Source of the DNA: Sarcocystis neurona
Lineage: Eukaryota; Apicomplexa; Conoidasida; Eucoccidiorida; Sarcocystidae
Direction: 5' to 3'
Assembly (NCBI GenBank): GCA_000727475.1
Contig: KL647302.1
Span: 2,303,234 to 2,367,233, forward strand
DNA length: 64,000 nucleotides
This document shows positions 57,863 to 64,000 of the stretch, one piece after another. The notes beneath the pieces are model-generated. The model searched no databases, was not told the DNA's origin, and saw only the letters and a list, made by a program, of their open reading frames with translations. A program made the translations under genes and the position numbers. Position 1 is the first letter of the stretch; each line of letters begins with the position of its first letter.

Positions 57863-60276
57863 CCGCGCGTAGACAAGGCCATCCTACTGTGAGATTCCAT
57901 CGTTTCACTGGGGAAAAAACAACAGGAAGCTCCCACTTCCTACCTACACAAAAGAGACTGCATGCTTGTGGTGGTGGTGTGAACGACGAACATGTTAATG
58001 TTGGTGCTTACTTACCTAGGTTAACTTGTGCAGAGACCCATACTAATTAGTTCCTCTTCTGATAACGGAGCTGTCCTTTTCGTATCCTCTCCTGTTCTTG
58101 TGGCAATTTCCTTCCGTACGTCGCCTACAAATACGCCCCTGGCCGGAGGGTTACCTGGTTGCTTCAAGTTACTGTTTCTTCTCCGCCTGAAAGTCGTACT
58201 AGTTAACAGAGAAATCGTTGCCGTGTCTCATGTTGACAGGCTGAGATTTCTGCTCTACCCTGTTGTGCGCCTTCACTGATAAGTCATTGGGTGTAGACAC
58301 GCCCAAGGACATCGCTGCAGTGGCACTTTTGAAGAGAAGGCTTGCAGCGGTTGTGACTACTTCATTTCGCTCGTTTGAAAGTTCTGCCCAAGTGTTTGTT
58401 GTTGTTCCTTTCTGGAAAAGTTTTCGCACGCATCTTAAAGCTTATCCCTGTGTGCCCCGCTGCTCGTGTTTTTGCGCAGCGGTGGTGACATTTTTTTTGC
58501 CTTTCCTGTGCTCCGTCTTTTGTACATAAGGACTCCGTCATCTGTACGTAAGGACGCATTTCTTTGTTGTAAATAAGTACTGTTTACTGCTCGACGCCCC
58601 GACACTTGCGCACAGAAGACGTTTCCGCCTTGTCATGCTTTTTCGCGTTGCAACTTTCGATCGTATCAAAAATTTTCCTTGGAGTTCTTGCACCGTAGCA
58701 GGACGAGGTGTTTCGCTGGTGGTATTTTAGCAAAAAGAAACGCATCTGTTAGACAACTCTTCACCTGTTATTCCCCCCAATTTCTCCGTCATCCTCCTCG
58801 TCCGTTTCGACAGGCGTTCTCTTCTTTACTCCTAAACTTGCAGGTACGTACGGACTGACGTAAACGTATGTGTGGAGACTGTCTACACACACGGAATTAA
58901 AAGTGAGAAACGCGTACGCTATGTGGTGACAGTCCCGCACACTTCACTGTACGTAGTTTTTGTCCTGTGTAGTGGGTTTCCTTGCTTATCGATATGAAGA
59001 GTGTATACGTACGCACAAGCACACTCGTATATATACGTAGACATCTACGCAGATGTGCGTATGGAAGTATAAACGTATACGTACGTCCATGTAGATTTGC
59101 GAGGAAACTGGTATGTGTGCGTACCTGTACGCTTATTACGGACATATATACACTTACATACCTTGGTATACGCCTTCGTGGAAACTTGTACATACGTACG
59201 TGAGATCCCTCTACCCACATACATATCTACACATATATATATATATATGTACATGTTTGCTTTTACGAACATTCACACATGTGAAGGTGAGAGCAAAGAC
59301 GATATATACGTTTGTGTGTGCGTCTATTGATAACTGTGAGAAGTTCCCTACACATCCGTAGACGCGTGCTCCTCAAGACGGACGAACCTTTGTCCATTCC
59401 CCTGTACATGCATATATATATATATGTACGTATATGCAGCGTCACACATATGGCGTGTTCTTATTTATTATTTATGTGTGTATGTATGGGCACAGAGTTA
59501 TTTGACTTCTCATACATCACATATATACACACGTACAGATATATGTACGCATATTATGGATGCATATATGCGCTTCGTAGCCGGCACTAATACATGCAAG
59601 CACAGGTTCACTGCTACTTACAATACACTACTTTAGTGACTTTTCACTTTCTCTCCAAATTCGTGGAAATTCTAGAATTACCACATTCCTATATATCTAT
59701 ATATATATTCATATACATTATGAATATACATACTCACGTGCATACATGTATACGGCTATTTTTGGCAGGTGAGTTGCTGGTAGTGCTGTTCTTTGCAGGT
59801 GACTGGACAAGTTTTGTTCCCGAAGAGTTGAACACGAGGAGGGAGCAAGAGAGAGATTTGGCGAGAGACTGAGGGGGACAGGAAGGAAAGGAAGAATAGC
59901 GGAGATTAAGGGAGAAAGTTTAAAAGAAGACAACGAGGAGGAGAAGGAGGAGAAAAAGAATGCAAAGCGAGAGAGCCGGAGGGGAAGGCAGTACGTAGTT
60001 GGCAGGGCGTCTTCAAGGAAGAAACGACGCTAAAAAACAAGGAAAAGAGAGGGAAGAGGAGAAGAGGACGAGAAGAAGAAAAGGGAAAGCCCGCAAAGCG
60101 CAAGTCAGACAACACTGAAGAAGAGAAAGCAGCAAGACGGGGGACACAGAAGAGGAAAAGAGAGGATCGATACAGGAAGTCAACAAAGGAGAAGAAACAG
60201 GAAAAACGAAAAAACAGGTCGTTTCTTATAAGGAGAGAGAGAGAGGAAGGGAAGTTGTTCTTTTTTTTCTGTCACA

Positions 60277-60576
60277 ATGCCGTCGTTTCCTTCGTCTTCG
60301 TCGTCGTCCAGCCCGCAACAGCAGCAGCAGCTGTCCCGCGCAGAGCAGGAGGCAGTGATGGCGGAGTTGCAGCGACTACAGGTGAAAGACAGTATGGACA
60401 CCTACAATTCTGTCGTCGAGCGATGTTTTAACGAATGTATTACCCAGTTTAAAAGCAAAGATTTGGAAGCAGCAGAGATTCTCTGCGTAAAGACGTGTGT
60501 GCATAAGTTCATGACCTTCTCGCAGCGAGTCGGCCAGCGCTTTGCGGAGAGAAATATTGAACAAGGCAGTCGGTAG
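60277..60576 (+). CDS. TIM9: mitochondrial import chaperone Tim9
   Basis: Single-exon gene of 99 residues with a good start context (cacaATGcc). Residues 1-18 are a Ser/Gln low-complexity extension. Residues 50-74 carry the twin CX3C motif of the small Tim family: Cys50-x3-Cys54, 15 residues, Cys70-x3-Cys74, inside CFNECITQFKSKDLEAAE then ILCVKTC. The following KFMTFSQRVGQRFAE matches the Tim9 branch (Lys-Phe, Arg-Val-Gly-x-Arg-Phe). Small Tims form hexameric Tim9-Tim10 chaperones in the intermembrane space that carry hydrophobic carrier proteins to TIM22. Their four cysteines form two disulfides through the Mia40/Erv1 relay. The gene diverges from the Erv1-like gene 4.8 kb away. Purine-rich tracts flank it on both sides and are probably its untranslated regions. 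Confidence 0.9.
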   Translation: MPSFPSSSSSSSPQQQQQLSRAEQEAVMAELQRLQVKDSMDTYNSVVERCFNECITQFKSKDLEAAEILCVKTCVHKFMTFSQRVGQRFAERNIEQGSR

Positions 60577-61960
60577 AGGAAAGAAAAAGAAGCCGCACAG
60601 AGAAGCGGAAGACAAAAAAAGCCGAGGCGGAAGAATAGACAGGAGGTGGGGATCGGAAGAGAGAGAACGCAGACGACAGGATGAGAAGAAGTGACGGGGA
60701 AGAACCAACAGCAGCGGTTGAAAAAAAGACGGTGAGACAGAGAAGAAGAACAAGAAGGAAGAAGAAGAAGGAGGCAGACGAAGAAAAGGAAAGACAGAAA
60801 GAAGCAAGAGAGTTGAGAGCACAAAAGCAAATCGAAGAAAAAGCGCGTGAAACAAAGAATAACAAGAAATGTAGTCCAGGACAATATTTGCAACAAACAT
60901 TTTATGGAAATCGGAAAGCAAGTTTTGCCACAAAAATCAAACAAATGTAGACCAGAGGAAAAAATTTGTTGTAGCAAGGACGAGTATAAACGGGAGCGAG
61001 ACATTTGTTGGTGCGTCGCAGTTAGGCGACTTCTTGCGGAATTCTTGGCAGTAGTCATTCAACCTCCTTATTCACCGCTTCCGTCAAGCATGTATATATA
61101 CATATATGTACGTACACACACATGTATAGATAGGCAGAGACAAATATATACGTATATGTGTGTATACACATGTATTTTTGTATGTGTAAGCATATTGTAT
61201 GTGGAGAGAGAGAGCGAAAAAGATCAAAAGATTCGTGAAACACAGGTACATAGGTCTGCATAGTATGTGCTTGATATATATATATATATTTATGTATATT
61301 TATATATATAATTATATGGTGGAGCGGCTGGGGCGGCCACCTGCACAAATAACGACAGCACGACAGAGAGACACCTCGCTACATTCCCACAATCGGCATC
61401 CTGCGTGCCGTCCCATACAGCAGGTCTCGCGCGGTTGAGTGAGGAGAGGAAGAGACAAGGAGGGTAGGATAAAGGACTTCAATAAAGGCAGGCGGCCAGA
61501 ATGAACAGCAGAACGAAATGCAAAAAAATCCGCAGGCACAAATGCGATGGAGAGGTCTCGTACGCAGCGTGACAATCTGGCGAGGCAGAAGGGTGATATG
61601 ACGGGTCACGCACGCCTCACACGCACTGCGGAGTTGCAGGGTAGTTCTTTTGTAATACTTGCATCAAGCTGGCATGTGTTATTCCGAAGACGTCCTTTTA
61701 TTGTGTTGATGCGCACTGCGTAACTGTTTTCTAGTTGTTGTAGAATGCTTGCATCACGCCAACGTGTGTGTGTGTGTGTGTTGAGAGCGATTCTTTTGTT
61801 GTGTTGTTAGCCACCATTGTGCGGGTGTTCCCGGTGTTCCCACTTGTTGTAAAGAGAGAGGGGGACGGAAAGAAATGCCGGCAGGCAGCTTCATGAGTTG
61901 TACGTACACTTAAAATGGACGCTTGAGAAAAGTGTGGTTTTTTGTGAGATGTTTCCGGTG
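60577..61960. other. Tim9 3' flank and microsatellite DNA
   Basis: The first 280 bases are purine-rich and give a Lys/Arg/Glu-rich frame that is best read as 3' untranslated sequence. TA-rich microsatellites follow at 61090-61310. At about 61347 a minus-strand acceptor (tgctgtcgttatttgtgcag) precedes VAAPAAPPYNYIYKYT and a stop, a possible terminal exon with no other support. Confidence 0.4.
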
Positions 61961-61969
61961 TGTTCTGGG

Positions 61970-62190
61970 AGGACTGGAGGATTGTGCAGTCGTGGCCGAT
62001 GTCCACATGTTTCCGGTCGAACAGTTGGCCTGCGCGGGTTTATTTCATGCAGACGTGGACTGCAAACGTATCTTGCACGGTGTACGTGGTCTCTCTCTGT
62101 ATATATATATGTTAGAGAAGTCTCTTGCTTGGAAAGAAGCAGACTGCGTGGATACGCTTATAGTTCTCCATCCAAGCGTGTCACGTTGAC
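61970..62190 (+). CDS. possible exon(s) of an unknown plus-strand gene
   Basis: After tgtgttctgggag a plus frame reads LEDCAVVADVHMFPVEQLAC then AGLFHADVDCKRILH and meets donor G/GTGTACG. After cttgcttggaaag at about 62134 it resumes in phase with ADCVDTLIVLHPS. The text is complex and lies between microsatellite blocks. It may be upstream exons of the gene ending at 63696. No family is recognised and splice sites are only fair. Confidence 0.3.
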
Positions 62191-62204
62191 ACAGCTGAAG
62201 TAAA

Positions 62205-62603
62205 CAGAGAATTGTGTGGAAACGTTGTTGTCAGCTTCGAATTTCCTCAATCACGGCATGTGCCTTAACGGAGCCGCCTACTAGTCCAGCCTAAAATTCA
62301 CACGTTTGTACCGCTGGAAGGAGGAAACAGCTGCAGGAAGATCTGCAGCTGCACCAGCAGCACAGCGGCTGTCGGTCAGGATACAGCAGTAGCGAAGGAC
62401 AAAGTAGCAGTAGCATGTGCGAAGGTGTATGGAAAAGCACCAGCTTCAGAAGCAGGAGGCGGGATCGCTCAGCAACAGGGCAGCACATGTGCACTTGCTG
62501 GGATGCACTTGTAGTAGACTGTAGAACAGCAGCAGCGTTCTCTGCCGCAGCTGAAGCAGGAAGCCACCACGCTGACGACTTTATTGTTCGACAATGGCTG
62601 TAG
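62205..62603. other. AGC-repeat region, no confident gene
   Basis: CAG/AGC-rich sequence is open on both strands. A plus frame through about 62330-62515 reads VGQDTAVAKDKVAVACAKVY then GKAPASEAGGGIAQQQGS without an ATG. Its possible donor at about 62511 does not match the phase of the exon at 62604. Possibly coding, but unresolved. Confidence 0.4.
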
Positions 62604-63696
62604 TCAAGTAGCAGCAGCAGCCATGTCAGAACCGCAGCAAGTATAACAGGGCAGCAGCAGCACGCGTTGCAGAGCAGCCGCAGCAGCACGTATGGGAGAG
62701 CAGCTGAACATCACCAGAGTGGGGGTACCGCTGCAGCTGCTTCTCTTCCTGCTGGAATTTTGAATTCCTGGGCGTTCAGTCAAACCGTAAATCTTTCAGA
62801 CCTGTGTGACTCGTACCAGCGAGGTACAGGCAACTCGCCTCTGCCTCTCTCACCCGTCTTGTATAAGTCTACTGTATACACACATACGCACCTACATGCA
62901 TATACGTACATGCATGCACACACATGCATATACATATATACATACATGCATAATGCTCGTGTATATCCACACATGCGTGGACCTACATGTACGCAGTTCT
63001 ATGTATGTTTTTTCTAGTTACGTATACACACATTTACACAATTGTACAGTGTATCACTTGTACAGTGTATCAGCAAGGTAAAGAAGTGCGGGGGGTAGGT
63101 GCATAGCTACTTGTTACGCCCGTAGGCATGTACAACAGTCTTCACTACATATGGACAGTCAGAAGCAGCGACTACTAGCACAGCAGTGGAACTTTCGGCA
63201 GCACTTGTGTCAAGAAAAAGATGCGGCTACAGCAGGGGGCCAATCGCAGTCCTACCCCTGTCCAGCAGCAACAGCAAGAAAGAAGCAGCAGCAGCGGCAA
63301 CGGTAACTCTGTGCGTGTATGTACACACTTACGTGGACATGGATGTGTATGTAACCGCATGGATGTACCTACCGATACACACATTTATATGGAATATTTA
63401 TATATATATATATATATATGGCAGCACGGTGGTGAAGGGTGAATCACCGCGTCCCCGCGTATCAGGATAAGAGAAGGCACACGTGCTGCTGCAGGCAGCA
63501 GGATAAACGGTGCTCTCCCTCCGAAAAAGCGCGCATTTGCCAGCCCTTCCGCAGGCCTTTTCCTTTCCGCTGCTGCTGCTGCGCGCTCTGCGGTCGTGCA
63601 TGCAGCGCTTCACGCCGTAGTGTAGTCACACGTACCTCACACAGAAGGAGTGACAGAATCATCCCGCGGCGGCCGGCTGCACGTGCGGAGATGTAA
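62604..63696 (+). CDS. 3' end of an unknown plus-strand gene, three exons
   Basis: Exon 62604-62823 follows gacaatggctgtag and ends CGAG/GTACAG. It reads from a Ser run through STYGRAAEHHQSGGTAAAAS to ILNSWAFSQTVNLSDLCDSY. Exon 63139-63302 follows aggcatgtacaacag, restores phase, reads GQSEAATTSTAVELSAALVS and ends ACG/GTAACT. The last exon, 63499-63696, follows gctgctgcaggcag in phase 0, reads QDKRCSPSEKARICQPFRRP and ends RPAARAEM before TAA. An AATAAA lies just downstream at about 63699. All three phases match. An alternative frame in the middle exon (DSQKQRLLAQQWNFRQHLCQ) is also attractive, and no domain is recognised. Confidence 0.4.
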
Positions 63697-64000
63697 AGAA
63701 ATAAACGTGTGCTAGTGGCATGCAAACACCTGTAGACGCACAGCTGTTATTCAAAAAAGGTTTGTGTGTGTTTCTCTCTCTGATGCTGCGTGCGCTCCTG
63801 TAGCGGCGGCAGCTGCTCGGCACGAGCAACACCGGCTAAACGTACAGACACAGCTACGCAGAGACCGAGTGATTTTCCCTTTACCAACATGTGCCTATGC
63901 GAACAGCTAAAAGAAGAGACGTAGGTAAATCTTCATCCAACCTACGTCTGTGTAGGTGAACTTAACAACGTCTACGACGCCTTTATAATCCGCAAACGCA
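63697..64000. other. 3' flank, nothing recognised
   Basis: Begins with aaagaaataaacg, a plausible polyadenylation signal for the plus-strand gene ending at 63696. A short CT-rich stretch follows at 63770-63780 and mixed sequence runs to the window end. I see no gene. Confidence 0.5.

Larger units (their letters stand above)
55471..60276. other. divergent intergenic region between Erv1-like and Tim9 genes
   Basis: Holds GATA/TAGA microsatellites at 56277-56330 and an undecided coding locus at 57.2-57.9 kb (listed separately). TA/GTAT-rich sequence lies at 58.9-59.75 kb and a purine-rich tract at 59.82-60.27 kb directly before Tim9. A plus-strand frame at 56348-56764 (LLIKRHLRKGWRHFTVRCTY) and a minus-strand island after ctctccttgctgcag at about 56417 (FLEIRSKETPLLSRAHH) are possible exons without further support. 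Plus frames at 58028-58529 are unrecognised. Confidence 0.45.

Noticed and set aside
60681..60950. A 90-codon Lys/Arg-rich frame after Tim9.
   Set aside because: Purine-rich probable 3' untranslated region; no complex motif or conserved feature.
1..64000. CRISPR arrays, bacterial operons, rRNA genes, telomere-type TTTAGGG arrays, LTR or reverse-transcriptase sequences.
   Set aside because: None seen. Direct repeats are microsatellites, minisatellites or small duplications, and no polymerase or integrase motifs were recognised.

Overview
The window looks like nuclear DNA of a coccidian apicomplexan, most likely Eimeria or a close relative such as Cyclospora. The reasons are pervasive AGC/CAG trinucleotide repeats inside coding sequence that encode runs of Ala, Ser and Gln, very large low-complexity proteins, short exons separated by introns full of TA, CA and GTAT microsatellites, and pyrimidine- or purine-biased tracts beside genes. 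There are no bacterial features, no rRNA and no tRNA that I could recognise. Genus is an inference. All exon models were built by eye from splice sites, codon phase and coding character.

Layout. 1-3.1 kb: mostly unassigned, with one possible terminal exon. 3.1-21.3 kb, minus strand: a multi-exon coiled-coil gene. A 1020-residue low-complexity first exon (18191-21251) is followed by many small, phase-compatible exons reaching a stop at 3085. Several joins in the middle are unresolved, so two genes cannot be excluded. 21.3-32.2 kb: low in microsatellites, with weak gene candidates: a two-exon 3' end at 24.9-25.3 kb, a possible complex III hinge protein fragment at 28.1 kb and a small ORF at 30.2 kb. 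32.3-42.8 kb, plus strand: one uninterrupted ORF for a protein of about 3505 residues made mostly of Ala, Ser, Gly and Gln, with a few complex islands. 43-49.9 kb: microsatellites, minisatellites and weak candidates.

50.0-55.5 kb, minus strand: the most informative gene. A 439-residue low-complexity exon splices in phase to an exon at 52748-52896. The join rebuilds the signature of the Erv1/ALR FAD-linked sulfhydryl oxidases (Trp-x-x-Leu-x-Thr-x-Ala-Ala-Tyr, then Pro). The expected CxxC is not seen; two cysteines lie in a C-x7-C arrangement instead. 60.28-60.58 kb, plus strand: an intact single-exon Tim9, a small Tim chaperone with twin CX3C motifs. 62-63.7 kb, plus strand: the 3' end of another gene in three phase-compatible exons.

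Erv1 drives the mitochondrial intermembrane-space disulfide relay and small Tim proteins are its classic substrates, so two parts of one pathway lie divergently within 5 kb. The candidate at 28 kb resembles another cysteine-motif protein of that compartment, but this is weak.
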